A stretch of DNA of 64,000 bases from Albugo candida (GCA_905220665.1 CAJNAR010000012.1:186001-250000), one strand, 5' to 3'; shown: positions 12,301 to 25,030, counted from the stretch's first letter. Made by a program: numbers and translations. The notes: generated from the sequence alone by a model not told the origin.

Positions 12301-13617
12301 GCCGCTTGATATCTTAACGATATCACCTCGTATGCATGCTACCATGGTTCGTTGGAATGTATCGTCATCGTGGTGGAAGCAGACGTGCTTTGGGTGGAGT
12401 CAGAGTAAGTGGGAACTCACACCCCAGACCTTGTCATCACAGGAGCAATACATCGTTATGTAAAATGCTCCTGTTTGGCTGCAGGTGGATTCTCATCTTC
12501 ACTTTGAGCAACGGCAACGTTCTACTAGTGCGGTTGCTCATCGTCGATGTATGGGAATGGTCCCGGAACCTGCGCGTGCTCTTAGGACGCAGTTCTCTCA
12601 AGCGTTCCGTATCCGTTCTCTACCTGATTTGTTCGGTGGAAGATCAACTTGGTTCGATTCTTCTTTTGCGTTTGTCTTGCGTTTCAGTACGCACAAAGTT
12701 GGAAATTCAGCGGAAGTAGCCAAGACAAAGCTTTTACGACGCTTTTATGTCAAATTCAACCATAGGGCGTTTTGTTGTGTCCAGAGCGTTCCATTGCAAA
12801 GGCGTATCAGGTTCAGTTTGGCATTTAAATTTCGGATACGAAGGTTTTCTTTCCGACTATTCCTAGGATCAAACTCTTTCGAGTTGTTGGGAAAGCAGAA
12901 CCACCGGATAAGCCTCACCCACTGCTGCTGCACATATCAGAGAGAGACTGGCCAAGTGCTTCGACTTGGGCGAAGGATTTCTCAACGGGTTTAAAATGTC
13001 TTCGCGGACGTTTATTACCAATATACTCGGACATTCAGCTCCGACTTACATATTTAATTTCACCAGTGCGATCCCGGTTCTGGTACCTGAAGCAAGCTCA
13101 TCCGGAAATCATCCTGTGCACACAGGAGCATTGTGGTGAGGTGAAAAGTTATCAGCATCTGTTTTTAGACTGTATTAGTACATGCCCGATTTGGGAGGAG
13201 CTATTTCCTTCTTGGACAGCTTTTTTTCAGGTCGACCTAAGTGGACTCGCATTGCGTGTCTACGACTTCCCCTCCTCCTGGACAGGTGGAAGTCATTCAG
13301 GATGGTGTTGGAAGATCTTTGGTTTGCATTGGTTGCCATTTCGATCCACTTCATCTGGACGGATCGGAATAGACGACTTTTCTACCAAGTCTCTCCAACA
13401 CCAACAGGACCAGCTGTTTCGGTTATCTATAGCACATTCAGCGCCCATATTCGGTTTTATCAACGTCAGTGCTATGATCCCGCACAGCTTGATCAGCTTC
13501 AGATGGTTTTACTCTGCCTATTGCAATCCAGTTCAGCAAAAAGATATTTCTCCGGGAGATCAGATCTTCTCAAGATACGAAGGCGTGAGCGCTCACAAGT
13601 CTGAGTTGAGTGGCTAG
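9390..13617 (+). pseudogene. LINE ORF2 remnant, copy 2 (endonuclease, reverse transcriptase, zinc-binding)
   Basis: The endonuclease lies at about 9,420-10,260, with SVNI at the start, CVQDTRF (Asp where copy 1 has Glu), YAPV, GDLN and RRNRLDYILLS. The reverse transcriptase spans about 10,900-12,460, with SSPGMDGLPAAFY, GVKQGDPLSALL, and an intact FADDSTLL palm motif near 11,635. The zinc-binding tail is at about 13,066-13,250 (ILCTQEHCGEV...LDC). A further conserved C-terminal part at about 13,180-13,604 sits in another frame. Disabling changes include TGA in place of a sense codon after LLYKKGS (about 11,110), TAA replacing the Tyr of KAYDRVDW (about 11,350), and frameshifts near 9,940, 10,740 and 11,990. 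Confidence 0.85.
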
Positions 13618-13800
13618 TCTACTCAACCGTCTTCAACCGCGCCAAGTTCACTATTTGTGATTTTTCAGGACACATCTGCATGTATTATATGTTATTTATT
13701 GTAGTCTAGGCATTTAGAGAAGTCATTTACGTCCAATTCTAGTAATATAGACAACTTCAACTGAGCTGGGGAGGGACCCGAAAAAAGGTCCGTTGAGCAC

Positions 13801-15853
13801 TTGTTGGCAAAATAGATAATATTTATTAAGGTCCTTAGTTCGCCAACTCTGTTTCTACTGCTACTACAAGCCTTCTGCTACTACTAATCAGCGAATGCCA
13901 CGTCGATGCCCGTCTTGAAACCGCTTTTAAGCTGGCACTTTCAAGCAGTCATCACTTGATGACTGCTTTCACCAGTACCTACCGGTAAGTTCCTGCTGGC
14001 CGAGGCGCTGCTTCGACAACAGGCATCACCTTCTAGTATATTCGCTCATTTTGAAAGATCTCCCTCTAGTCAAGAGTACAATATCATCTGGTTAATCCAA
14101 TCTGAGTGATGAAATCGTATCGTAAGCGAGAGAAACACTCGTCTGATCTCTTCCGTCTCGCTAATGATTTTGAGCAAAGGATCATTCAGAAATCTGTCGT
14201 GCAACTTTCAGTCACAAACTCCAATGATTGACAAAGATCCTAATCGCGAGCAAGCTGATCTCGTCGATGTCAGAGGCAATGCTTTGTTTCAAGTGGGCAA
14301 AGCCAATACAGCACAATTCCTTTTACTCTTCTTTGCAATTATGAGTCTGACAAAATCGATACGCCGTATTTGAAGGTTCTTTCTAATAGATTGTTTACCA
14401 TTGTTACGTGAAACTAACCGCTATCTTTATCCTTATTTCTTGTGTCTATTTGATGGAAGGCTGTATTTCAATGGAGCCCTTTATCGTATCAAAAGCTGTT
14501 TATTCCAGTACAATGAAGAGTAGCTGATTGATGTAGAAGTGTAGCGAGGCCAACGCAAAACAACCTTTTATGTGTTCTGTTCCAGCTGTGTCAAGCAAGG
14601 CTACATCGAGTCACGACAGAAGCTTAATATCTCAGAATACGCAACCGGGATATTCGACATTAACATCGATCGGTAATGTACTCATCATGTTGCTATCGAC
14701 ATTACATCAACGCGTTCGCTCAACTTCTATGAGAAGTGCATCTATCCATCGTCGTAGATTGTGATGGGTTGGTTGGTACGTACATTATAATCAGACTGGG
14801 TGCTCTCATTTTGGTCAAGCTTGCCTCTCAGCTTCCGGGTTGAAATTAATATTGTATCGCTCCGTGTATTATGCTCAAGCATCATTGCAGACAAACTACA
14901 TTTATTTCGTCTTATCCATCCAACTGGAAGTTCTATTATCGTAGTTTTTCGACAAACGACGCGCCACACGTTGACTATGAAATGTTGTCCCCTTGCCAAC
15001 TCGCAACTTGGTGATCCATGCGCAATGTGTTGGCTCTACTCAAGCATACAGGACCCAGCCGATTTCTATTGCACACTTTGCGTTGCAATGCACCGAAAAT
15101 CAATGGTTCTGATGTTTAATAGATCGTACTATAAAAGGAGCCTTGCAATCTCGCTCAATGAATATCAAAACCGATTTTCAAGTATATGCGCAGTGGTAGC
15201 AACAGCGACGCTACGAGCTCGGGCCAGGTGAGAAGAAGCTTAAGGGCACACCCAGAGTTGGGTCTCAATCGCTGTTCTCAGGTAAGGGGTTCCAACTTTC
15301 AAGTACGTGATAAGGACGTATACAAGCCCCTCTGGCTTATCAAAGCACTTCCTATTATCTTCACGCTGGTCGTTATAGTATTCGTATCATAGTCCTCAAT
15401 ATAACTCATCTAGCTAGAGCTTATGCATCGTGAAAAATCCAATAGGACAAATTAAGTGGCGGATCCACGGCCCATGCGCTGGCTAGTTTAGCAATACAAA
15501 TAACGTATTGCTTCTATTTCCACTGTCTGCCATGAATGCTGCTTGTCTAATTACGCAGCATAGTAGAATATAGAAACTACATTTTGATGACTGTTTATTT
15601 TTGTCCTCAAGTACGATATAGTTCTTATAAGTGATGCGTTTTGATTTGCTGCGAGCAGCTGATTGGAGCTTCATATGCTGCATTTTCCTCTCATATATTT
15701 TACCAACCGAAAACATCATCATGGAAGCATTCATTGTCACATCGTCATCCTTTCTGCTACATAGAAAAATTCTCATCCATTCGATTTAATTTCATATTGC
15801 GCAAATAAAGGCTCATATTTGATTTCGACTTGTAGAGTGCAGCCAAAACAAAC
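13801..15853. other. Gene-poor stretch, no confident gene
   Basis: No conserved coding sequence was recognised. A plus-strand open frame at 14,869-15,231 has Cys pairs but no recognisable domain. A short frame at 15,186-15,392 ends in a hydrophobic stretch (LPIIFTLVVIVFVS) that could be a C-terminal membrane anchor; without an identifiable start or homolog I leave both uncalled. The sequence just after 13,800 (ctactgctactacaag..., ctgctactactaatc) is a short imperfect triplet run at the LINE 3' junction. Confidence 0.3.
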
Positions 15854-16546
15854 ATGAGAGGACTGAGTCGACGATCGTGGATCTATGCGACGACATATCT
15901 AATTGTATGGCTTTCGTTTGGGTCAAGCGCTCCAAATAAAATAAAATATTATGGTTACGCAATGGCAGTGAAGGTGACTGGTACTCCCTATTATGAGTGC
16001 TACGAGGCTATCATCAAAGCAGGTGCGACAAGGATTGCCATACTGTTCATTGACATCGACAATAAAGTGCTCCATATGCTTTTCGGAGCAACAAAAAGGA
16101 TTAGAAAAGATCGCATATGGTCTTCGTTTTCGAGTACTCAATGCCACCCACTCACAATGTATAATCGAAGCTCCATAGAGAATTGGATTCCCATTGACAA
16201 AACGTCATTGGACATCATAGTTTCTGGAAACGACGTATGTGATGAGTGCCTTTTCAACTACTGTGTAATTTATAGGTTTTTACCCTCAGAGAAAAAACTA
16301 TATGTTGATCCAACTCCATCTTTCAAAGGATGTCTTCCGGTCTGCAACACGTATTGCGTAAAGCTTGGCACTTGCTATTTAACGGACATACTTGAAGAAA
16401 AGCCCATCAAATTTTCGGACTATAAAAATCCATCTGAGGGATCCAAATCTATTTCTCAATGTGAAGGAAACAAAAGACAAAAATTATCTCATGACGAAAT
16501 AAAAAATGGGCGATCATCCTCAAACTTTGACTCAACCTCAGATTGA
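15854..16546 (+). CDS. Secreted Cys-rich protein, member 1 of a two-member family (candidate effector)
   Basis: This is an intact 230-residue ORF with a classical signal peptide: an Arg-rich N-region, a hydrophobic core at about residues 9-22, and a likely cut after SSA near residue 26. The mature part has cysteines at 49, 97, 129, 132, 137, 160, 164, 168 and 174. These align in order with the protein at 43,086-43,787, including E-C-Y/F, C-x2-C-x4-C, and a later C...C-x3-C cluster. The C-terminal 50 residues are polar, Ser/Lys-rich and probably disordered. No RxLR or CHxC motif is visible. It sits alone in a repeat-rich region beside LINE remnants, a typical place for pathogen effector genes. 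Function is unknown; secretion is inferred from the N-terminus. Confidence 0.7.
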   Translation: MRGLSRRSWIYATTYLIVWLSFGSSAPNKIKYYGYAMAVKVTGTPYYECYEAIIKAGATRIAILFIDIDNKVLHMLFGATKRIRKDRIWSSFSSTQCHPLTMYNRSSIENWIPIDKTSLDIIVSGNDVCDECLFNYCVIYRFLPSEKKLYVDPTPSFKGCLPVCNTYCVKLGTCYLTDILEEKPIKFSDYKNPSEGSKSISQCEGNKRQKLSHDEIKNGRSSSNFDSTSD

Positions 16547-17636
16547 TCAATCCCGGCTAACTCCAAGAAAGAATTCGTCATCGGCCGGACTCTAGCTTGC
16601 ATGAAGCATACAATACATTTAATAATCCATGCTCCAGCATCGACATTCCCGGCGCTCGTTAATACAAAAAGCATTTATTCTTTACTTTGTTTTTTGACAT
16701 TCAAGGAGATCGACGAGAACACATCCCACACCTGGATGTTTTCGCTTTGATTGTACAGCATACCCTGATAATCATTAAATTGGGCTCGTGTGGATACTGC
16801 TTCTGTCCTTGCATCCTCCTTCGATGTGTTCAAATCAAGAGAAAATGCACGTTTATCTGTGAAGCATACTTGATGAACTACCCGTGTAATAATGTATTTT
16901 ACACTTGTGATATACACACACGCTATGCACCGGCATGCGAAATACGTTGAGCTTAATGTATGAATGTGGTGGTTGCGTGCAATGAACGGTATTCTTCGAG
17001 ACTAATATGTTGAAGTACTTTGTAGATTCACTTTGGCGGCGGGCCTTCCTGGTGTATCAACTGAGTGAAGCTCGCAAAATAGATCAACTTTATAGTGTAT
17101 CAATTTATATAGATCTATGGATGGACGTTCAGTTTCTTCACTTCAAGCTCTACTAAAAGGCGTACTTTGAATCAACAGAGCGTCGATGTCTTCTCTTGCA
17201 GTGTTGACTGACACATGGCAAAGATAGGTAAGATGAGAACATGCGAACACAGTCAGGCGTTAACATAGAAGTAGACTTGTCGATTCAGTTCATTACAACA
17301 ATCAAAGATCAACGTTTGAGCTTCAGGATCTGATAGAGCATTACGAAATAAGCTTCTGCGTAAGAAATACATTGTGGTCATCCGAAAAATCAAATACAAT
17401 TCGTTTTTGCGCTTGTCTGGTACTGAGTCCAATCAAGTTGCTTGCATGGTAAAACACTTTCCTGAGATCATTTTTCGCCCAAACTACCCATCGTAACTAG
17501 TACCGTGATGAGAGGCTTGTTCCGCTATCTAATACTGCAATAAATTGATCAAATACTATCAAGAGCCGTTGAAAGGCTCGATTGATTGTCAAACAATCCT
17601 GACAACATCAAGTGGTTTATCTGGTGCATGTTTACG
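16547..17636. other. Gene-poor stretch, no gene recognised
   Basis: Only short frames without recognisable features are present. A plus-strand frame at 16,687-16,950 is Cys-rich but lacks a credible start or domain. A short segment near 17,033 (ggcggcgggcc...atcaactgagt) resembles one at about 19,405 (agcggcgggta...atcaactcagt), hinting at further decayed duplication. Confidence 0.3.
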
Positions 17637-17890
17637 GCAGCGTTCACCGTAGTTTCATACTATTGATATACTCTGATGACTGTATCATATCAGTTAGCTC
17701 CTGATCTCGGCGCTTTGCACCGAAAGCAAAGTGAGCATGTGCTAGCTCGATTTTGTGTATACACGCGAGAAGCTTTCGAGTATAAAGGTACTCACGTACT
17801 TCCAGTGCAGTCATGACCAAGTTTCTATATAAACGTTCTTGTAACTTTTCGTTAGAGGTACGAGGACAGTGCAAATAATCTAGCATTGGA
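17637..17890. repeat. Decayed repeat family B, copy B1
   Basis: The segment starts with ggcagcgttcaccg and contains gctcgattttgtg and an actcacgtacttccagtgcagtcatgacc block. Its start resembles the starts at 22,603 and 25,775, and the cagtcat block resembles 22,840-22,860. A minus-strand open frame (17,886-17,644) covers it, but the frame is not kept in the other copies. All three B copies face the same way. I cannot name the ancestral gene or element. Confidence 0.45.
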
Positions 17891-19390
17891 CGGTGGTCGC
17901 CTTTACTCCGTTGGGTCGGACCTGCGGCAAAATCTATACTTTCATATTAGTGGATATCGCGTAATTTTTGCGATGAGCGCAATAAAAGCTTTTCGATACG
18001 AACAAGAGCGCTATTGAACTTCGAGATTTATGAGACGCTTGTGCGTCTCAATACCGAAATGATATAAACTCGAACAAATGCGAGTCTCCTTTCTCGTTTG
18101 AATATCAAAAAATGTCTTACACCACAAGTCCACACGTGAATCGAAATGTTTTGCTTCCGCAAGTGCATTCAATGGAGTTTCGTTCGGAACACCTCGGTAG
18201 GAAGTACTATCTTCTTGATGATATCAGTTTTTGTACGTTTGTTGAGCAATATAAAGCAACAGACGGTAGGGCCTTGAAAGGGATTATATCATAAGAGATT
18301 CGGTATAAGTTTGCGACAGTTGTGAAGCAGAAAACTGGCACGCACGTCTGGATTTGACACTTCTCAAGCAAAAAGGAACGAATTCCAATAGACTAGAAGT
18401 AAGAAGATCTGCTACTACCGCGAATGTTTGCCATCAGCTAGAAAGAAGCACGACAAATCGATTGAGATATTTGAACACACAGGATGACGAGCCTAGAAAT
18501 CTCTTTAATGATTTGGCTTTTCTAGACAACATAAATGAGTGGAAGCAACGATATCAGACAGTTAGCGCAACTTATTTGGCATATCTACTTTCAAAAATCT
18601 CAGACGTATGCATGGAATGAAGCTATCATCTTGACTCATTCCATCGTGCGTAAACCATCTCCCTATAATCATAGATAAAATGCATGTCAATAACCCAAAC
18701 TAAAAGATGAAATCGTAATGTGATCGAGGTCAACACACAGCTCGAAGTCTGACTTTCGATCTCTTTTGGAATTGCTGACTATTTACATCTGTCCTGCCGT
18801 TGCCTCTCCATGTTTTGCTTTGAATACTTGATCAACAAGAAAATAAATTGCGCTTGTCAATCACGAAGCCCATCGTCAACAAAGAAGCTCAATTACAATC
18901 GATACGCATTGTACGTAGCTGACTGTAGATAGTTTGATTGTCAGTATGACCTGACATCTTGGAATAATTCAACGCATCTTTTGCTCCTTCGATCTTGTGT
19001 TCACCTAATGAAAAGCTATTATCAGTGTAGCCATATAAAGTAGTTAAACTGCTTGCTGCCATGTAATGGAATATTGCATGCAGGTGTAGGAGTGATGTGA
19101 AGTCTCACAAAACAAATCTTATATTGGTCCTATCTAGTCTAGCTGCGATCCGCCAAGGATTCATCGAGTTGCCGCAGAAGTTAATATCTTTAATTCCGCT
19201 ACTATGGCATCTGACATCGATGGGTTATATGTATCATTCCCGTGAATGCTGATATGTAAAGACTTGGAAATCGAGATCAGTTTATTCATATGCATTGTTT
19301 CACAGGAGTGGAGGCGTCACATTTCGATCATGCCTGCAAAGGAATTCACATCTAAGTTTCTCCATCTTATAACTCCATACATACAAAGCT
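17891..19390. other. Decayed sequence, no gene recognised
   Basis: Small open frames at 18,112-18,294 and 18,354-18,620 have no identifiable domain. The segment around 18,870-18,950 (acaatcgatacgcatt) is weakly similar to 23,800-23,890 (acaatcgattcgaact), in agreement with an ancient tandem duplication of the region. No RNA gene was seen. Confidence 0.3.
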
Positions 19391-20147
19391 TTGAATAAAT
19401 ATATAGCGGCGGGTAAAGGTGACATCAACTCAGTTGGATATGTTACGTAAGATTCATGCTCACTCAGTGTGTCGTCTAAATCGATCGTAGAATGGGTTTG
19501 TGAACTAAGCGGAGCAGAATATATCCACGCGCATTCGAATATTAAAGCTTGACTAAGCTGCTGAAAATGAGGCTTTTCTTTTGAGATATGAATCTGTCGA
19601 GAACTTTAGTGCTTGGTGCTGATTGTTAAGAGCTATTGAGCGTGCACGTCCATGACTCGGGAACCTGGATATCTGAGCATAACGAAGTGTGTATGATCAA
19701 GGACGCATTTTGATGACCAAATGCTCTCGGAGAAAACGTTTGTAAATTCGTCACATGAGAATCCTTGCTTTGATTTTATTACCTGCCTGCCTTACATCAT
19801 GATTGGTTGCTAACGACACGCAGCATACTCCGACAGAAACCTCGGAAAAGATGACTTGGTTCGTCGTGAGCAAATGAATGGTGAATCTGACATTCTTACA
19901 AAAGAAGATACAGGTTCCGGAGACTTTCCGAACGAATAAATCACATCTCTTGTCGAATTGCAAAATGAAAGGTTCTATAATTCGTTCCTTACGTGATAAT
20001 CTTTCTCATTCAGCATTTCCATTGGAAGTGCTCCAAGAACATCGATTCGACGAGAACGATTCAGCTAGCACGGTCTATTACGACGATGCATATGATCGTA
20101 TTATTTCCGTCTGGCCGTCCCGGCTGGAGGGCTATGTGTATCATTAA
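19391..20147 (+). repeat. Decayed repeat family A, copy A1
   Basis: The clearest part is 19,990-20,130. The plus strand there encodes FPLEVLQEHRFDENDSA followed by VYY...DRIISVW, which aligns with FPIQLRELRHEEFDEIESAG, MVYF and DRMVSVW at 24,590-24,712 (copy A2). The lower flank to about 19,390 shows weak DNA similarity to 24,000-24,580. Stops interrupt the frame after 20,147. This is the most decayed of three recognisable A copies. Confidence 0.45.
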
Positions 20148-22599
20148 CCCCGCTTTATGCTGCATCGGGTCCGATCCCATGAAACACTCCAATTCGCTCG
20201 TCACTTCTATGATTGGTCTACGATCATACTTGAGGAAGGTGCGGTTAGTCATTTCACCTGAATCGATGGCGTGCATTTCAAAATTTCTGTCAGGTCGTTA
20301 TAGAAAGCTGGACATTGAGGAAATCATTTTGAAACTCGTCAACAAGATTGCTACGTGGGTCCAAATTTCCAAGTTAACTATACAGATTTAGAGTTCCAAC
20401 TGTTTTTCTTACTTATGCAAATCCTTTGGGTAGGATTACAATGGAAGTAAAGCAGGGATGAGTAAGTGTAATGGAATTTTGGCTTGCAAAATGTTATCCA
20501 ACGTTGCACATTCCAATTTACTGAAGCAATTTACAGGATTGACAAAAGATCGAATTCCGTTTTTTGAACTCGAATCACGAGGTACGAGTTCCATAGTGTG
20601 GAAGAAAATTCCAGGCTTTACACGGTTGCGACTAGAGCTGAAAAGGCTCAGAATCGAATGATTTGACGATAAGTGATTGTAACAAGCCAAAACAAGTTGT
20701 GCTGAGAGAGCAAAAACGTTTGATAGTAAAGCGTCTTCGTACGTCATTAATTCTAGTGCTGTTGTAATCTGAGCTTTAGCAATAATGGCCATAAAGTGCT
20801 ACACTTAGGCTGATGTGAAAGCAGCCATTTGGCGACCCAAATCATTACTATCGATATCGTTGTACGTCGTTTGCCGCTTGAAATCCAATTGATCGACACA
20901 CTCGTCCAAAAGTTTCGATATAACGATACCATTTTTCCTCACTTCGTAGTGAGACATGCTTGCCTATCTTTAAGTTACTACGCATCCGTTCATATGCTCC
21001 ACCTCTACTCCAATGGTCTTCCGTTGATTCCATGACCCAACGTTGTCATTCTATCCTAAATGGGTAAATTCGTACAAGCTACGTACCTCAATAAAAGATT
21101 CAGAAACACTACATATAGCATGGGATTCATCGTAGTCGATACGGAAACGTGCCACCCTTTTCAAAATGCCTAATTGTTATTTCAAGCAAAGTGACTGTGA
21201 AGAGAGATACTCTGATGCCTAACGTCTTGTTGACAGCTTAGTGAGTATCGAACGCTCGAGCATTAAGGCGCTCATGTTGCACTCTATTTGACCTTAAAAT
21301 CTAATGTCTCGCGGAATATTCTCGGGAGCTATATCCTGTCTTCTCTGGTTGTATTTGCATTCTTCGGTGCTTAAGATTTGCCGAATTCATACACGCCATT
21401 GCTGCTAGAGTCAAAGAATTTTATGCACACATTCAGAACAAAGATTTTTCGTTATGAAACTCGCGTCACCAAGTCAGTCCACTCTCTTGACGCAAGTCCT
21501 ACAGGATTTGTGAGCCTCCTGGCATCTGAAAGAAAGAGTACCGGATGCTCGAGTGTATAGTCAGCAAGGAGGATTGGCGGATTCAACTATCTATCGAACA
21601 AATGATGTGTGTCATGTAAAGAATATGAAATGCAGTACGAATATGATCGATGGTCTGAAATCAAGAAATGAATCCAACAATTGCATTTTGAGCTGTTGGG
21701 TACATATTTCATGTTTCAAGCCATGAAACGGTTCTTTGATCGGCGTATTTAACGCTGCTTGGATGCAATATGCTTGGTCTCTCAGGAGTCCAGATATATT
21801 ACTTTCATGAAGAGATCATGTAGTCACGATTTCCTGAGGTAGATATGTGCATTACAGACTCTCAAATCCATGAACAACATCTCTGGGCCAACTTTTGATC
21901 TTTTGCGGGTCTTACAGGTCTGATCACATATGATGCCAATAGGGATTATAGCTTGGTATCTCGTAGATATATCCGTAACGGTGGTTTCTCTATAATCTAT
22001 TTATCTGAGTGGGTGATGCAGAAGTTACAACTCTACAATCGTTGCCTCTTCTGTGCTCAAGCATTATGGGAAGGTACGCCATTCTGACCGCAAACCATAG
22101 CTGTCTCTATATTTGATCTTTGCTGGATTCTTAGTCATCGAAGAGAATGATTTTTGAAGCTGCTGTGTTCTTACTGGAAAGAGGAAAACCGATACTAAGC
22201 CGCTAATTGATATTTTAGTCCTTCTTCAATGAGGATTGAGCTAAGCAAGGACACGTTAGCCTCTATAGATCGATGATGATCTAAGGAATCAGTCACAGCG
22301 TTTCATTGCTGGCTGAACGTCATGCAAAGATTTGCATATATATATGATGCTGAGGCCACCGTTCTTAGAGCAGCTGATAGAAAATAGCGCGACGTGGCAC
22401 TGAAGTTGTATGCATTGAATGTGCTTACGGAAGAGCGATTTTCTACTTTTGATAACGATGATCTTTCCCTGTGCAAAATTCCAATTGAAACAATAAGCGA
22501 ATCGTATCTTGCTTCCTGACTTAATCATTGTTGGGAAGCGATACGGGGGTTCATTTTTTAATAATTTGAAGTACTATTCTACCTAATTCTCTTTTAAAG
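20148..22599. other. Decayed sequence between repeats A1 and B2, no gene recognised
   Basis: Only short frames occur (for example 20,458-20,661 and 20,829-21,035 plus; 20,792-20,436 minus), none with a domain, signal peptide or convincing start. Most of 21,100-22,600 has no frame over 60 codons in good context. I see no tRNA, rRNA or tandem repeat here. Confidence 0.3.
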
Positions 22600-22930
22600 G
22601 TAAGGCAGCGTCCACCAAGGACTTGATCACTACTGAGATGCTATGATGCTTGAGTAAAATATTTCAGTACCGATCAAAGAAGAATCGATCAATGAATGCT
22701 TTCACCATTCTATATGGCATATCGCATTGGTACTTGATCAATAACATAATCGTGAGGAAGAGTTACTTCTATTTGCTCTGTTATACGAGCACCAGTAACA
22801 ATCAAAGAGGTCCTCATGCTTCTAAGAAGTGATTGACTCGCGTATTTCTACTGCAGTCATAGTCAGATTTTCTAGTACTTCCTTGTAAGAAGTAAGGTGA
22901 GAGTGGAAAGGTTCTGGAAATGTTTCGCAG
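22600..22930. repeat. Decayed repeat family B, copy B2
   Basis: It starts with ggcagcgtccacca and shares gctttcaccattctatatggca and ctctgttatacgagcacca...aaagaggtcct with copy B3, which has actttcaccattctcatttgcc and ctctgccatacgaacgcc...aaagaggccct. A later block (actcgcgtatttctactgcagtcat) matches B1. The order of blocks is the same in the three copies. No intact frame crosses it. Confidence 0.5.
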
Positions 22931-23979
22931 TAGGAATACTTTCTTCACATTGGGACCATAGTATAGTATCATTGCAAAGCTTTATCGATATTGCATCCTT
23001 TGTGTCCATCATTGATATGAATTAAATTTAGACACTCTTTCGTGAGAACGTTCCGAATGCGTCTCTTAAAAAACTCAGTGTTAAAGTATTGTTTGCTTAA
23101 CTTGTAAGGAAGGTTTAGATGATGATACACAAAGATGGATCGTACTATGCAGCTTTTGTCAGAACAGTGGGCGACAAGCTTAAAGCAGAGAAGCTGGAAC
23201 GTACGGCTGGACAAAATACTTTCGGGACAAAACAGAAAGGATTCGTCGTCGTAAAGACGACACATGCTTTGAAACTATCGCGAGGTATCAACGCAACGGA
23301 AAGATAATGCGACAAAGTGAGATGGTATTCGAGCGCACATGACGGCGACACAACAGTTCGATTGAGCGATACTGCTTTTTATACATCAGAAATGAGTGTG
23401 AAGTGATGTTATTTGACGACCAGAACCCATGGAACAAAGTGCATGGCAAATGAGCTTCTGAACACCTCAAGCGCATGCGGTGAATGAAATCGTCACCTTG
23501 GAGTATTCCCTCATTTGCTGACAATTTAACGTCGATCAGGGGTGCAAATATAAGGATGAGGCCACGACTCGACTAAAAATCTGATATTAATCTATACCGA
23601 CGTGGCTTGCAGTGCAATCACTTCACTATGCTATTCTTCGCTTTTGCTTTCAAACATCCGAAATACGAGACGATGTTTAGCAGCTTGTAATCATAAAGAT
23701 ACCCAACAACTTGCGAACAATAAACCAATTTCGCTGAGATCGGAGGCAAAGCTTGGATTCGGTTAGATAAAGCCAATCTCTACCAAACGCGAATAGCACA
23801 ACCCGATGAATTTCCTCTTTGGTGGAACAAGACACAATACAATCGATTCGAACTACACCAAGCTGCTTGGAAGTAATTCGCTTCTCAAACGATTTGATTT
23901 CTAAAATGCTGGATTTGTGTTTGTTCATGGAATTTTGCATGTCAATGAGACCATTTAGCATACTTGATGTACGTTTCCA
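22931..23979. other. Decayed sequence between repeats B2 and A2
   Basis: It contains frames at 23,119-23,307 (plus) and 23,985-23,677 (minus, 102 codons). Neither has a recognisable domain. Part of the minus frame region (23,800-23,890) is weakly similar to 18,870-18,950. I do not call a gene. Confidence 0.3.
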
Positions 23980-25030
23980 CGTCAATGTCCAATAGCCAAC
24001 TGAGATACGTGGACGTCAAGCGAGATCACCACAAAACGAAACTTTGATTTGTCGGGTTCCAGCTGTCATCCGACAAGGTTGCGAGTCATAGAAGCTTGGA
24101 GCTTCGAAATACACAACTGAGGACGTTTGACATCTATCGATACCGTACTTTCTACAATATTGATATGTCATGAACGCATCCGCCAGAAGAGTCATATTTG
24201 TTTCCGTGGACCATATCCATTTCCCTGGATAGCCATTTTTGCGTCTGACGAGTTGATCAGTACGCCCAGTTCAACAAAGTTGGAGAAGCGGACATGTCGC
24301 AGTTCAGTAAAAAAGACGAGGTAATGTGTAATATACCACATCCTCCACGTCCATACACTTGGAGCACCAAGGACGCGTCTCAATAATCGAACGCTCTGAC
24401 TTACCTTACAAATTACTTTTGCTAAGCATACCACATAATCGAGTCTCGAGTAGATAAAATGGGATAACTTTGTTCGATAAAGCGACTCGCATATGTGATT
24501 GGTGGACTGAATGTTGCATAAAATTATTCAATTTTGTGATCGCAAAATGAATGGCTGTGGATATCGAACCGTTTGTCAGATAAAATATCAATTTCCAATT
24601 CAACTGAGAGAGCTCCGACATGAAGAATTTGATGAGATCGAGTCAGCAGGTATGGTTTACTTCCATTGTGCATCTGATCGTATGGTCTCGGTTTGGTCAT
24701 CTTTTCGTGAAGTGTGACGAAGCTCCGTTGCCGTTATAGTGTTTTAACGTGTCGATAGCAAGACGCCTCGCACTTCCAATTGCGGAACAAGCACACTCGT
24801 TATCTGTGTCGACATCGCAGTCTAGTACGCCGGCATATCCAAACTGTCTCAGGGTCTTACAAGATAGTCACTTTGAGGTTATAATGAGTCACCAGGTCAA
24901 CCACTCAATTAGATGTTCTGTCCTGTACAATGGTGACAATCCGTGGAATTCGAAAGCCTTTGTCGAGAACTTTTGTGGCAATGGGGCTTTTTTCTCAGAT
25001 GGCTTTTGTCACGAGCATTTATCGCTTCAG
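23980..25030 (+). repeat. Decayed repeat family A, copy A2
   Basis: This copy is homologous, in inverted orientation, to 52,535-53,665 over about 1 kb. Shared landmarks include gccattcattttgcg...acaaaattga, ctcgattatgtgg, tggacgtggaggatgtgg against tggacgtagaagctgtgg, and cgttttgtggtgatctcgctt. On the plus strand the decayed frame keeps ENFCGNGAFFSDGFCHEHL near 24,967-25,020, equivalent to MCGMGEFEDGYCPGHEDH in the open copy at 52,530-52,964. On the minus strand INSSDAKMAIQGNGYG near 24,210-24,260 matches INSSRAEEAFHGNGYG near 53,425-53,475. Multiple stops make it a pseudogene-bearing repeat. Confidence 0.65.

Larger units (their letters stand above)
6848..13800 (+). mobile_element. Non-LTR retrotransposon (APE-type LINE), copy 2, near full length
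   Basis: This is a plus-strand copy of the same LINE family as 1-6,525, in head-to-head arrangement. The 5' segment around 6,857-6,900 (acttctcaatttgccagct) matches the 5' end of copy 1. ORF1 spans about 6,955-9,374 and ORF2 about 9,390-13,617. A 3' untranslated segment follows to about 13,800. The string aactgagctgggg...agggac near 13,758 resembles aactgagctgggtaagggac at the 5' end (6,838), so a terminal or neighbouring-copy sequence may be present. Several stops and frameshifts show it is inactive. Divergence from copy 1 is large at the protein level, so the two are old and independent insertions or an ancient inversion. Confidence 0.9.

Noticed and set aside
15186..15392. Possible tail-anchored mini-protein (hydrophobic end, Arg-rich head), considered as a decayed Sec61 beta
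   Set aside because: No match to the Sec61 beta motif seen at 31,807-32,002; the start is not convincing and there is no homolog in the window.
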